Assembly: GCA_017302105.1 (NCBI GenBank)
Contig: JAFLCS010000003.1
Coordinates: 124,001-188,000 of the forward strand
Direction: 5' to 3'
Origin: Caulobacterales bacterium
GTDB lineage: Bacteria; Pseudomonadota; Alphaproteobacteria; Caulobacterales; Caulobacteraceae
DNA: 64,000 nt
In this document: positions 36,101 through 43,791 of the stretch, in pieces
Layout: every line of letters begins with the position of its first letter
How positions within the stretch are numbered: the first letter of the stretch is position 1
Notes under the pieces: generated by a model
What the model saw: the letters and a program-made list of their open reading frames with translations, nothing else
Database searches by the model: none
Told to the model about the DNA's origin: nothing
Translations under genes and position numbers: made by a program

Positions 36101-36397
36101 GGCGGTATGGCCGCCCACGATCAGCACACCCGTAGCGCCGTCCGCTGCATTCTCCATCAGCACCCGACCGCCGCTGTCGATGGTCAGGTCGTGATTGGAA
36201 TCGACCGTTATCGCGTTGCCGGAGGTCAGGCGGATGAGGCCGCCATTGCTAATGCGGATTGCATCGGGATTGCCATTGTTGGCAGTCGAGGTGGAGACAG
36301 GGGTGGTTCGCTCTGTGCTGATGACCGTCTGGGCTGCAGCACCGGAGGCCATCATCAGCGGGGCGAGCGCGACGGCCGCCGCAAGCTGGATACGCAT
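33146..36397 (-). CDS. Autotransporter (type Va) with calcium-type aspartate repeats
   Basis: The 1083-residue protein has a Sec signal peptide (MRIQLAAAVALAPLMM, cleavage likely after GAAAQ), a long passenger of Gly/Asn/Thr-rich beta-helix repeats (about 25-780) and a C-terminal beta-barrel (about 810-1083) ending in phenylalanine, as outer-membrane proteins do. Three Asp-rich calcium-type loops interrupt the passenger: DSDKDGDIDG near 120, DDDGDGIPDATDPDDDNNG near 290 and DGEIDGDDNGDGIADPDSDGDG near 535. The passenger probably sits on the cell surface, possibly as an adhesin (inference). No protease motif is visible. It is transcribed away from the SPFH gene. Confidence 0.9.
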   Translation of the reverse strand: MRIQLAAAVALAPLMMASGAAAQTVISTERTTPVSTSTANNGNPDAIRISNGGLIRLTSGNAITVDSNHDLTIDSGGRVLMENAADGATGVLIVGGHTANVTSNGTITVADNFTGTDSDKDGDIDGVFATGTGRYGIRVTGPAALVGTLTLGGTINVEGNQSAGISIETDLDGSIRHFGSLTALGSDNYGLRVGGDVSGNIYAGGTISVIGENSVAVSVDGDVAGRLTIGGAISATGFRYTGQLTRAQIAALDADDLLVGGPALEINGNVAGGVVFDVAHMNIAGNDDDDGDGIPDATDPDDDNNGINDVNEATAAITSYGSSPAVQIGSTTQTVTLGAAGTGDEAFGLINRGTVLATGLYSGFSATAIRIGVDGGLGVNIAGGFRNNGSVNSMALDANSTSLLIGSGSDVATVLNQGVIQALVTGDGTFNAVAVDYLAGALGGSLTTSGTIAAYSQGEHGSAYGIRDASGTLTSITNTGLIEAFVYPTDDAADTDDSNTNAADEVITGRAVAIDVSANTTGVTLIQDGEIDGDDNGDGIADPDSDGDGVDNDDEPAITGEIRLGSGADTVQIRNGTVTGDISFGAGADTFLVDGGAVVRGALSDSDGQLAININNGLLDARQTTALNVNSLTIGANGDLIVTINPTTGSVGGFNVSGAATIASGAGIGVRFTSLLDDPTRFVVIQATSLTAGVLDQTAVQANSPYMFVVNAGVDSALNQVYVDARQRTASEFGFIAAEADTYGAFYQALAGDSELLNAFMAQTSQQGFFGMYQQMLPEHSGGALISLATGVDAVTRALSGRGHPAPEGETSAWLQEINFYADREEGQAYGFRSEGFGFAGGVERGSGFGALGLSFALTSSDLEDPESRGEEVLSAQLLELGLYWRAQGTNWNVWARGAGGFASFDSVRQLVAPGINRRSEADWNGYSLALAGGAAYDYQTGRWSIRPEAIVEYFRLSEDGHEESGGGAGFDLGYEDRSGHILSSTLAVTVGAGFGENRWLRPEIRVGWRQIFSHDPGTTVASFLSTGTPFSLQGDSLEGGGPIVGMRLNLGNELGFLAIEADAELLDSYVRYALLLRASFKF

Positions 36398-36534
36398 GAA
36401 GAGTGACCCCTACGATTGTTTCGAGCACAGACCAGCCGTCCGCAAAGCGGAGTGCCGAGAAAGCCCCAACTTTCCTCTTTTTGGGGCGATTGCAAGGCCA
36501 ACTTACCCGGATGTGACGATCGGTGCCAATGCGA

Positions 36535-36563
36535 TTGCCAAGATGATAGCGTAATGATATCAT
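36535..36563 (+). promoter_or_regulatory. Strong housekeeping-type promoter of the SPFH/Arc pair
   Basis: TTGCCA (36535-36540), a 17-base spacer and TATCAT (36558-36563) each match five of six positions of the standard -35/-10 boxes. Transcription would start near 36570, just before the GGAG ribosome site of the SPFH gene. Confidence 0.6.
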
Positions 36564-36564
36564 T
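36553..36564. promoter_or_regulatory. Palindromic operator candidate AATGATATCATT
   Basis: A perfect 12-bp palindrome covers the -10 box. A further TGATA half-site begins 11 bp upstream (36544), one helical turn away. The small Arc-type protein encoded by the second gene of the operon is the obvious candidate ligand (inference). Confidence 0.5.
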
Positions 36565-36586
36565 TTGGCATCAGATGGAGACCTTG

Positions 36587-37477
36587 ATGGAACCGCAGAT
36601 CAATGCTTCGGCCGAACGGCCGGCCCAAACCTCCAGCGGCATTCTGATGCTGCTGCTTTCGCTGCTGGTGATGCTCGGGGGTGCCCTTGCCATCATCATG
36701 GCGGTGGGCGGTGCCGTGGTGCCCATCGTGCTGCTGGCCGGCATTGTTCTGGAGTTGGTCGGACTCTTCCTGATGTGCGGCCTCTATTCGGTCCAGCCGA
36801 ACGAAGCGGTCGCCATCCTGCTGTTCGGTGACTATCGGGGCACGGACCGCAAGGCGGGGCTCCGCTGGGTGGTGCCGTGGTACTCGCGCAAGAAGGTGTC
36901 CATGCGTGTGCGCAACGTCACCTCGGACAAGCTGAAGGTGAACGACAAGCGCGGAAATCCGATCGAGATCGCCGCCAACGTCGTCTGGCGGGTGCGCGAT
37001 TCGGCCCAGGCTCTGTTCGACGTCGACGATTTTGCGGCGTTCGTGAACATCCAGATCGACACGGCCCTGCGCGACATCACATCGACCTATGCCTACGACC
37101 ACGGCGACGATCACGAGCCGACGTTGCGGGCGGATGCCGAACTGATCGCGGAGAAGCTGCGCGAAGAACTGAATGAGCGGGTGCGGGTGGCCGGCGTGAC
37201 GATCGACGAGGCGCGCCTGGCCCATCTGGCCTATGCCTCCGAGATCGCGAGCGCCATGCTGCGTCGTCAACAGGCCGAGGCGATCCTGTCGGCACGGCGC
37301 CTGATCGTGCAAGGGGCCGTCGAGATGGTCGAGAACGCGCTGGAACGGCTGGCCGAATTGAACGTCGTCGAGCTGGATGAAGACCGCAAGGCGGCCATGG
37401 TTTCGAACCTGCTGGTGGTTCTGTGTGCGGACCGCGAGGCCCAGCCGGTGGTCAATACCGGAACCCTGTACGGATAG
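36587..37477 (+). CDS. SPFH/Band-7 domain membrane protein
   Basis: From the ATG at 36587 (GGAG six bases before) the product has 296 residues. Two hydrophobic segments (about 18-40 and 44-65) are followed by an SPFH domain: YSVQPNEAVAILLFGDYRGT, GLRWVVPWY, then NPIEIAANVVWRV and DEARLAHLAYASEIASAMLRRQQAEAI. SPFH proteins form membrane-bound oligomers linked to microdomains and stress. The ATGs at 36554 and 36575 are possible but lie in the promoter region. The Arc-type gene starts 4 bp after its stop. Confidence 0.9.
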   Translation: MEPQINASAERPAQTSSGILMLLLSLLVMLGGALAIIMAVGGAVVPIVLLAGIVLELVGLFLMCGLYSVQPNEAVAILLFGDYRGTDRKAGLRWVVPWYSRKKVSMRVRNVTSDKLKVNDKRGNPIEIAANVVWRVRDSAQALFDVDDFAAFVNIQIDTALRDITSTYAYDHGDDHEPTLRADAELIAEKLREELNERVRVAGVTIDEARLAHLAYASEIASAMLRRQQAEAILSARRLIVQGAVEMVENALERLAELNVVELDEDRKAAMVSNLLVVLCADREAQPVVNTGTLYG

Positions 37478-37481
37478 GCGA

Positions 37482-37652
37482 ATGGCCGAGAGCCCGAAAC
37501 CGCCCGGCAAGAAGGCGTTTCTCCTGCGCATGAACCCTCAGGTGATGGCGGCCGTCGAAAAATTGGCGGCCGCCGAACTGCGCTCGGTCAATGCCCAGAT
37601 CGAATGCCTGGTCCGCGAAGCCATGACGGCGCGAGGTCGTCGGGACGACTGA
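37482..37652 (+). CDS. Arc-type ribbon-helix-helix DNA-binding protein
   Basis: A 56-residue protein. The segment KAFLLRMNPQVMAAVEKLAAAELRSVNAQIECLVREAM (about 10-48) has the strand-helix-helix pattern of Arc/MetJ repressors, with RSVNAQIECLV as the second helix. Alternating KAFLLR would form the DNA-contacting strand. It lies 4 bp after the SPFH gene in the same operon and is a likely autoregulator through the palindrome at 36553. No toxin partner is visible, so I do not call it an antitoxin. Confidence 0.85.
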   Translation: MAESPKPPGKKAFLLRMNPQVMAAVEKLAAAELRSVNAQIECLVREAMTARGRRDD

Positions 37653-37739
37653 CGGATCTACTCCATAACCTTCGCTTGCATCCCGGTCGAGGCTGGCGCG
37701 TTATGGCTGCGCTGCTGGTACTGGAGCTGGGATTTCGAC

Positions 37740-38990
37740 ATGGCCATGGACGCCTGGGAGCAGGATCAGAAGTGGGTTTTCACCCTTGAGGAGAAGATTG
37801 CTGAGACCCTGAAGCGCCTGGATCGCCGTGGCGAGGACGTGCGCCCCAGACTGGTCGATACGACCATGCAGTACGCGCCGATATCTGGTGGCGTGAAACG
37901 CTATCTCAGATCGAAGTCGGATTGGCTGGGTCAGCACCGGACAGGCGTGCGTCATGCCCTTCTGGTTCCTGGGAAGCGAACGCGCGTTCGTGGTGATCGC
38001 ACCGTGACGGTTGCGGCACCCAAGGTGCCGTTCGGGGCCGGCTACCGCTGGCCCATGTCCCGCAAATCTTGGTCAACCTGGTTACAGGCGCTGAATCCGG
38101 CCCTCATCGAGGCCGGCGATCCTTATGGACCCGGTGTGGCGGCTATCGAAGCGGGGCAGAACCTCGGCGTGCCCGTGATCGGCTTCTGCCATTCCGATCC
38201 GGCCTATCTGGCCTCGCTCCACTGGGGTCAGTGGGCCGTCAAGCCGATCGAAAAGCGCTGGGGGGAAATTTTCGGACAGTTCGACCGGGTGATCGCGCCG
38301 AGCCGCTTCATTGCCGGTCGCCTGCGCGAGGCGGGGGTAGAGCGGATTGTCGAGCGGCCACTGGGCGTCGATATCGAGGCCTTTCATCCGGACCACGGGG
38401 ACAGGGATTGCGTTCGCCGTGACCTGGGGGTCCGCCCCGGGGAGCGCCTGCTGGTGTTCGCCGGTCGGGCGGCCAAGGAGAAGAACGTCGACGTCATCAT
38501 TTCGGCGGTGGAAAAACTGGGTGCGCCCTACCGGCTGTTGCTCATCGGGGCCGCGGACGGATTGCCGATTGAGGGCGGCCAGGTGATTTCCTTGCCATTC
38601 CAGCAAGATACGGCATCCATTGCACGTTTCCTGGCCTCCTGCGACGCCTTCGTACACGCCAATGACAAGGAACCGTTCGGCCTGTGCGCCCTGGAGGCGA
38701 TGGCGTCCGGCCTTCCCGTGGTCTGCACCAGCTCTGGCGGTGTCTCGGAGACAGTTGATGAGGCCGTCGGCGTGAGATCGGCTAGTCTGAAGGTGGCGGA
38801 TTACGCATCGGCCATCGAAGCCCTGTTTGAACACGACATCGAAGCCATGAGCCGGGCGGCTCGCCGTCGGGCGGTGACGCGCTACGGCTGGTCGACGGTC
38901 TTTGAAGAGCTGTGCATGGTCTATGCCGAGGTTTCAGGCGTCCGGGCCTTTGTCGAGGCAGGCGAAGGCACCAACCCAACGGCTCACTGA
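37740..38990 (+). CDS. GT4-type glycosyltransferase
   Basis: The 416-residue reading frame contains a two-domain GT-B transferase: acceptor side with TTMQYAPISGGVKRYLRSKS (about 41-60), donor side with VFAGRAAKEKNVDVII, and the EPFGLCALEAMASGLPVV stretch (about 318-335), whose spaced glutamates (EX7E) bind the nucleotide sugar. It most resembles mannosyl- or glucosyltransferases acting on lipids or teichuronic-type glycans, but the substrate is not clear. The first 33 residues are not typical; a GTG at 37839 would match family N-termini better but lacks a well-spaced ribosome site. The start is therefore uncertain. Confidence 0.85.
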   Translation: MAMDAWEQDQKWVFTLEEKIAETLKRLDRRGEDVRPRLVDTTMQYAPISGGVKRYLRSKSDWLGQHRTGVRHALLVPGKRTRVRGDRTVTVAAPKVPFGAGYRWPMSRKSWSTWLQALNPALIEAGDPYGPGVAAIEAGQNLGVPVIGFCHSDPAYLASLHWGQWAVKPIEKRWGEIFGQFDRVIAPSRFIAGRLREAGVERIVERPLGVDIEAFHPDHGDRDCVRRDLGVRPGERLLVFAGRAAKEKNVDVIISAVEKLGAPYRLLLIGAADGLPIEGGQVISLPFQQDTASIARFLASCDAFVHANDKEPFGLCALEAMASGLPVVCTSSGGVSETVDEAVGVRSASLKVADYASAIEALFEHDIEAMSRAARRRAVTRYGWSTVFEELCMVYAEVSGVRAFVEAGEGTNPTAH

Positions 38991-39006
38991 GCGCCTGAAA
39001 TGCAAA

Positions 39007-39034
39007 GCGCCACTTCCCCGAAAGGAAGTGGCGC
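39007..39034 (-). terminator. Terminator of tRNA-Asp, overlapping its 3' end
   Basis: GCGCCACTTCC and GGAAGTGGCGC form an 11-bp perfect stem with a 6-base loop. Read on the minus strand it is followed by TTTGCATTT. Its first bases include the GCCA end of the tRNA, so RNA processing and termination must compete for the same bases. Confidence 0.75.
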
Positions 39035-39105
39035 GAGTGACGGGACTCGAACCCGCGACCTCCGGCGTGACAGGCCGGCACTCTAACCAACTGAGCTACA
39101 CCCGC
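39029..39105 (-). tRNA. tRNA-Asp (anticodon GTC)
   Basis: The 77-nt minus-strand cloverleaf has acceptor GCGGGTG/CACTCGC with one G-U pair, D arm GCTCAGTTGGTTAGAGT, anticodon loop CTGTCAC with anticodon GTC, T arm GCGGGTTCGAGTCCCGT and an encoded CCA. It converges on the glycosyltransferase gene. Confidence 0.97.
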
Positions 39106-39283
39106 GTGCATTCCTCGTCGGGGCGGTCCCGGCGAAGGCGCGTCGTTTAGGCGGCGTCGCTAGAGAGTGTCAAGCGGCGCGAGCAGCAAAATCGTGCACG
39201 GGGTCGATCTGATGTCCGGATTGGGCGCGCTGACCCGTTCCTCCTACCGACGGGGTGCTTTCCCAGAATGGAGGATTTGGCTC

Positions 39284-39835
39284 ATGCCGCTCGTAAGACG
39301 ACAGTTTCTGGCCGGTGTCGCGGCCCTCACTGCCGGGGCCTCGGTGGCCACGGTCAGCCTAGCGCAAGGGCGCGGGGTGATCGAGATTGCTGTGCGCAAC
39401 CCCGAGCGCCTGGCGCGGCTCAGTGGGGAGGAGCTCCGGCGCGGTCTCATGCGGCACATGGTGCTGCGGGTCGACGGAGTCGAGGCGGTACCGGTGCGGC
39501 TGTTGGCGGCCCGGTTTCAGAACGGTCAGATGACCGATGTCTTCGGCTCGGACCGGTTTGAGGTCCGATCGGGCGCGACGGAGTTCCCCGGGGATATGTT
39601 CTTTCCCGGCGACATGTTCTTTCCCGGCGACATGTTCTTTCCCGGCGACATGTTCTTTCCCGGTGACATGTTCTTTCCCGGCGGACGCGAAACGATCGAA
39701 CGCCGCGAGCGGGCCCTGACCATGGCGGCACGCGAGACCTTGGGACGCCGGCCCAATGGCCTGGTGTTCCTGGTCGTGGCCGAATCCCGCGACGTCACGG
39801 GGCGCGGCGCGGGCCTACGCACACGGCGTCGCTAG
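39284..39835 (+). CDS. Exported protein with FPGDMF hexapeptide repeats
   Basis: The 183-residue product begins MPLVRRQFLAGVAALTAG, a twin-arginine-type signal (RRQFLAG) with likely cleavage after VSLAQ. A domain of about 70 residues follows (IEIAVRNPERLARLSGEELRRGL). Residues 101-133 are five perfect FPGDMF units plus FPG. The C-terminal part (about 135-183) includes NGLVFLVVAESRDVTG. I recognise no family. GGAGG precedes the ATG; in-frame starts upstream would bury the signal. The flavoprotein gene begins 11 bp downstream, so the two form an operon and may work together outside or at the membrane (inference). Confidence 0.75.
   Translation: MPLVRRQFLAGVAALTAGASVATVSLAQGRGVIEIAVRNPERLARLSGEELRRGLMRHMVLRVDGVEAVPVRLLAARFQNGQMTDVFGSDRFEVRSGATEFPGDMFFPGDMFFPGDMFFPGDMFFPGDMFFPGGRETIERRERALTMAARETLGRRPNGLVFLVVAESRDVTGRGAGLRTRRR
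39584..39682 (+). repeat. In-frame 18-bp tandem repeat
   Basis: Five units of 18 bp and a partial sixth encode FPGDMF. The three central copies (39602-39655) are identical at DNA level; the first differs at four bases and the fifth at one, so copy number has probably changed recently. Confidence 0.92.
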
Positions 39836-39846
39836 GCAGGAAGCCT

Positions 39847-40869
39847 GTGCGGATCGGGGTCATCGGCGGCGGCGTCGCAGGGCTGTCAGCGGCGGTCGCC
39901 CTGCGACGGCGGGGCTTTGAGGTCGTCGTTTTCGAGTCCCGATCGCGCCACCAGCCCTCTCCACGTGCAGGACACGTTCATCGTATGGACGCAGCGGGCT
40001 TTGACCTGCTGGACGCCCTGATCGGTCCCAAAGGTCCACCGTTGCGGTCGCAACGGGTACCGTTCGGCCTCGCCCGGGAAGGAGCCGTGGCCTGGCGCGG
40101 ACAGCAGCGACTGACCTCCCTGGCCGAAGTCGAAAGCGCACTAGCGAGAGCGGCGGGTATGGCTGGCGCGCGGCTGGACTATGACGTCAAGGTCGAAACG
40201 GTGACGCCGACCCAGGCCGGTTGGTACGTGGGCCCGGCGAGCCTGCCTGGCCAGAGGTTCGACCTGCTGGTGGATGCCAGCGGAGCCCACAGGGCCTTGC
40301 TCGAGGGACTCGGTGAGGCCGGGCCGGACGTCTGGATGGATGAAATCGCCGGGCCGGAATGGCACATGAGTATGGGCGGCACCTCTGATCGCGCGATGCC
40401 GGGAATGGTGGCGTGGTCCCATGATGGCCTGGAAGGGTTGCTTCAGATTGACGAGGATGGGCAGGTGACGCTGACGGCGAGGTCTAGCGAGGCCGGTCGT
40501 CTGGGCCACGAGCGCGTTCGACAGGCGGTCGGGCTGGCCGGAGGTGACGCCTTGGCCAAGACGGTCGAAACAATCAGCTTTTCTAAGGACACCCGGCGGT
40601 ACACCTCGACCGCCACGCGGCTAATGGCGCTGGATCAGGCTGATCTGGGAAGATGGCCTCCGTTCGTCCTCATTGGCGACGCCCTGATTGAGGCCCCGCC
40701 GCGGCACGGCGAGGGGATGGGACGGGCTCTCGCGCAGGCCCTTACCCTGTCGGGGATTCTCGAGGCTGGACCGACGCGAGGTTGCGCGGTCGAACTGACG
40801 CGAGACGCGCGGTCACGCTGGGCCGGTTACGGAATTGCGCGTGCTCTCAGATCAGGGGGGGCGGCCTAG
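39847..40869 (+). CDS. FAD-dependent oxidoreductase (monooxygenase-like)
   Basis: The 340-residue flavoprotein starts at a GTG. It has an N-terminal dinucleotide loop GGGVAG (residues 7-12) with the following acidic VVVFES, and the second FAD motif FVLIGDALIEAPPRHGEGMG near residue 275. This is the architecture of the p-hydroxybenzoate-hydroxylase/geranylgeranyl-reductase group. There is no signal peptide, so it is cytoplasmic. The substrate is unknown. It follows the FPGDMF protein gene after 11 bp. Its end faces the histidine kinase gene across 71 bp. Confidence 0.8.
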   Translation: MRIGVIGGGVAGLSAAVALRRRGFEVVVFESRSRHQPSPRAGHVHRMDAAGFDLLDALIGPKGPPLRSQRVPFGLAREGAVAWRGQQRLTSLAEVESALARAAGMAGARLDYDVKVETVTPTQAGWYVGPASLPGQRFDLLVDASGAHRALLEGLGEAGPDVWMDEIAGPEWHMSMGGTSDRAMPGMVAWSHDGLEGLLQIDEDGQVTLTARSSEAGRLGHERVRQAVGLAGGDALAKTVETISFSKDTRRYTSTATRLMALDQADLGRWPPFVLIGDALIEAPPRHGEGMGRALAQALTLSGILEAGPTRGCAVELTRDARSRWAGYGIARALRSGGAA

Positions 40870-40940
40870 GTCCTGAAGCCAACACGTTGCACCGGGTCAA
40901 ATTCGCCAGCGCAAGGCTACCGGAACGGACCTTGCGACGT

Positions 40941-43139
40941 TCAGGCAGCCTTGGTTGAGGCGGTAGATCTGGAGGCGCGCGCCTGATGCGCCGCTTCGGG
41001 GTCCAGCCACAGGCTGAGTGCCTCCAGGAGGCGGGCCTGAGTCACAGGCTTTGCCAGGAAATCGTCCAGGCCGGCGTCGCGGCAAGGCTCGACGCATTCT
41101 TCCTGACATTCGGCGCTCACCGCCAGAATCGGGACCCGACCTGCCGCCCCACCCAAGGCGCGAATTCTTCGAGTCGCCTCGAAGCCGTCCATTTGGGGCA
41201 TCCTGAGATCCATGAGGACAATATCAAACGTCCCGACACGGGCGGAGTCGAGGGCCTCGATCCCGTCGCTGGCGTAGTCGGTCTGGCAGCCCATGGCGCG
41301 CGCCATCAGGCCGAGGATCTCGCGATTGGCAGGGTGGTCGTCCACAATCAGGAGCCGGGGCGCGCGGCCCGCGTCCTCGGCGGCCTGCGGTGCCTGTCCG
41401 TGAACCATTGGCAGATTCAGAATGATTCGGGTTCCATGCCCGACCTCTGAATCGATTGACCAGGTCCCGCCGAGCGCCTCGACCATCTTGTCGGCCAGAG
41501 ACAGGCCGATGCCCAGCCCATCCTGCTCACGGGTGACAGAACTGTCGCCCTGGCTGAAGGCCTCGAGCAGATGCGGAATCCGATCGGCGGCAATCCCGAT
41601 ACCGGTGTCAAAGACGGTTAGGCGGACCCCCTCGGAGTCGCTTTCAGCTTCGACGCCGATCTTGCCCTCGAAGGTGAATTTTGCCGCATTATGTAAGAGT
41701 AGACGCAGGACCTGGCGTATCCGGCGGGCATCCCCCTCATAGAAGCTGTCGTCACCTAAATGGTTGACGAACTCGACCTGCAGCGGTCGTTGCAACACGT
41801 TGTTGCGGACATGGTCCAGCACTGTGGCAACAGTTTCACGAAGGTCGAATGTGTCGACCTGCACGGTCAGTTCGCCGCGAGCGAAGTCGATCATGTCCCC
41901 GACCAGTTCCAGGGCATGGGTATTGGCCAGCGAGATCTTGGCGACCTGGTCCCTGGATTCAACTGACAGACCGGGGTCAGTCGCGACCAGGGCCGTAAAG
42001 CCGGCGACCTGCCCAAGCGGCGTCCGCAGTTCGTGGCTGATCATGTTCAGGAATCGCCGCTTGGATTCCGTCGCCGCATTGGCCAGCCTTGCAGCTACGC
42101 CCAAGCGCGCGGCGTCGCGGCGGATGCGCGCAGTTCGTTCCTGAAGCCGAGCCTGGAGTCGCGCTTTTTCCGCGAGGACTGTTGAGGTCGGCAAGATGAT
42201 CGCGAGTACCGAGGCCAGGTACAGGTAGAACGACGGCAGACGAGTCAGGATATCTAGACCACCTTGGCGCTCTGCTTCCGCCCGTCCGAATCTGAACGCC
42301 TCAAAACTTGCGGGCTCGTTGAGAAACGACAGCGTGATGATCGATGACGAGATCAGGACCATCATCGCCGCCTGCTTGGGCGAGAGACTCAGAGACACCA
42401 TGAGCAGCACCGGCAGGACGACGGCTACAGGCAGGGGCACAAACCTCAGACAGACTGCGGCGGTGAACACTGATGCGGCCGCCATCAGACCAATCTGGGG
42501 CCAGTCAAGGCGCATCGCCGGAATGCCGTGGCGGCCGGTGTTGGCCAGTATGACGATACTGGGCGCGACGACGAGGCAGCCCACCAGTTCAACGCTGATC
42601 CAGCTGGCCAGATACATATTCAGGTCACGCGCGGGGATGCCTAACAAGGTCAGGCCAGTGACGGCCGCCAGCGTGACGGTCGGGGCCGCCGCCAGGAAGG
42701 CGAAACCTGCCAGTCGAACCGGGCGCTTCATACGCAGGGCGGCCCCGCAGAAGCGCCGCGCGATCAGGGCGATCAGGAAGGCTTCGCCCGAGTTCAGCAC
42801 GCTGAAGATCAGGGATCGTTGGACGCTAACGTCCTTGACGAAGATGTCGAAGGCCAGATTGAGCGCGAAGCAGGCAACCAGGGTTGCGATGGCGCGCCGA
42901 CGATCCAGCAGCAGCAGGCCGGCGACCAGCACACCATTGGCCGGCCAGATCGCGACGGCTCCGAAGGCGGTATAACAGAGGTGCGCCAGGACCAAAGAGA
43001 CCTGGAACAGCGCGACGAATCCCCATGCTGGTAAAGCGGTTCTTGCAGCTGCCTCATGACGGAACAGACGCCAAGGGACACGGCGAGAACCAGCGATGCG
43101 GCTCATGCGGGGAATGCCTTCGATGAACTCGGTTGACAC
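40941..43139 (-). CDS. Hybrid sensor histidine kinase with MASE1 membrane domain
   Basis: The 732-residue protein has an N-terminal membrane region of about eight helices (residues 35-310, MASE1 type, with FGAVAIWPANGVLVAGLLLL), then a short coiled segment, a kinase core with phosphorylated H369 in ISHELRTPLG, N box LLLHNAAKF, G1 DTGIGI and G2 GLGIGLS, and a C-terminal receiver with D644 in LMDLRMPQMDG and the lysine of LAKPVT. It lacks a histidine-phosphotransfer domain and has no partner regulator next to it. An ATG at 43106 is an alternative start. The signal sensed is unknown. Confidence 0.9.
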   Translation of the reverse strand: MSTEFIEGIPRMSRIAGSRRVPWRLFRHEAAARTALPAWGFVALFQVSLVLAHLCYTAFGAVAIWPANGVLVAGLLLLDRRRAIATLVACFALNLAFDIFVKDVSVQRSLIFSVLNSGEAFLIALIARRFCGAALRMKRPVRLAGFAFLAAAPTVTLAAVTGLTLLGIPARDLNMYLASWISVELVGCLVVAPSIVILANTGRHGIPAMRLDWPQIGLMAAASVFTAAVCLRFVPLPVAVVLPVLLMVSLSLSPKQAAMMVLISSSIITLSFLNEPASFEAFRFGRAEAERQGGLDILTRLPSFYLYLASVLAIILPTSTVLAEKARLQARLQERTARIRRDAARLGVAARLANAATESKRRFLNMISHELRTPLGQVAGFTALVATDPGLSVESRDQVAKISLANTHALELVGDMIDFARGELTVQVDTFDLRETVATVLDHVRNNVLQRPLQVEFVNHLGDDSFYEGDARRIRQVLRLLLHNAAKFTFEGKIGVEAESDSEGVRLTVFDTGIGIAADRIPHLLEAFSQGDSSVTREQDGLGIGLSLADKMVEALGGTWSIDSEVGHGTRIILNLPMVHGQAPQAAEDAGRAPRLLIVDDHPANREILGLMARAMGCQTDYASDGIEALDSARVGTFDIVLMDLRMPQMDGFEATRRIRALGGAAGRVPILAVSAECQEECVEPCRDAGLDDFLAKPVTQARLLEALSLWLDPEAAHQARASRSTASTKAA

Positions 43140-43343
43140 CAGAAGATTTGCTTACGGACCCTGTCACTAAACGCCACTAAAAGAGGAAGGTCGGGGTCGT
43201 CTTGCGCAATGGCTGTGGCCTCTGCGCGGTGTCGAACGAGATTCCTGGGCGGAAAACTACCCAGAGTGGGTTTCGAAACTCCTAAGCCGCATCACGGGCA
43301 TTGGTGCGAGCTGTTCGCAAAGAAACCGGCGGCGCAAGGGTTT

Positions 43344-43370
43344 GAACGGGGAGGGGGTTCGGTCTAAAGA
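43344..43370 (+). promoter_or_regulatory. Possible promoter of the nuo operon
   Basis: TTGAAC at 43344-43349 and TCTAAA at 43365-43370, with a 15-base spacer, lie about 45 bp before nuoA. The spacing is short for a standard promoter but close to the caulobacterial housekeeping pattern. The rest of the 274-bp gap between the kinase and nuoA shows nothing clear. Confidence 0.35.
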
Positions 43371-43413
43371 AGCCCCGATTCCGCCGCCTTTCTGCGGCCC
43401 GGACCCTATTCGC

Positions 43414-43791
43414 ATGAACGCATTCCTGCTCGAATATCTGCCGATCCTGATCTTCATGGCCATCGCTGCGGTGCTGGGCCTGGGTTTCATCGTCGCGGCG
43501 CTGGTGTTGGCCCCCAGTAATCCCGATGTCGAGAAGCTGTCGGCCTATGAGTGCGGTTTCAACGCCTTTGATGACGCCCGCATGAAGTTCGATGTGCGGT
43601 TCTATCTGGTGTCGATCCTGTTCATCATCTTTGATCTGGAGGTGGCCTTCCTGTTCCCGTGGGCGGTGACCCTTACCGACCTGGCGCGGCCGGAAATGGT
43701 GTTCGCCTTCTGGTCGATGATGGTGTTCCTGGGCGTCCTGACGGTCGGCTTCTTGTATGAGTGGAAGAAGGGAGCTCTGGAATGGGAGTGA
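43414..43791 (+). CDS. nuoA: NADH-quinone oxidoreductase subunit A
   Basis: NuoA is a three-helix membrane subunit of complex I next to the quinone site. The 125-residue product starts at 43414 ([12 protein letters not shown]) and contains the conserved loop [36 protein letters not shown]. The ECGF cysteine and the acidic residues are present. It opens the nuo operon and overlaps nuoB by 10 bp. Confidence 0.96.
   Translation: MNAFLLEYLPILIFMAIAAVLGLGFIVAALVLAPSNPDVEKLSAYECGFNAFDDARMKFDVRFYLVSILFIIFDLEVAFLFPWAVTLTDLARPEMVFAFWSMMVFLGVLTVGFLYEWKKGALEWE

Noticed and set aside
35018-36406. Plus-strand open frame of 462 codons antisense to the autotransporter
   Set aside because: The product has no recognisable family and is explained by the Asp- and Gly-codon bias of the autotransporter repeats on the other strand.
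37482-37652. Arc-type protein as antitoxin of a toxin-antitoxin pair
   Set aside because: The only partner gene is a SPFH membrane protein, and no toxin-like ORF is adjacent. A regulator role fits better.
39584-39682. Short tandem repeat considered as CRISPR or other array
   Set aside because: The units are contiguous, 18 bp, without spacers and keep one reading frame inside a gene with a signal peptide.
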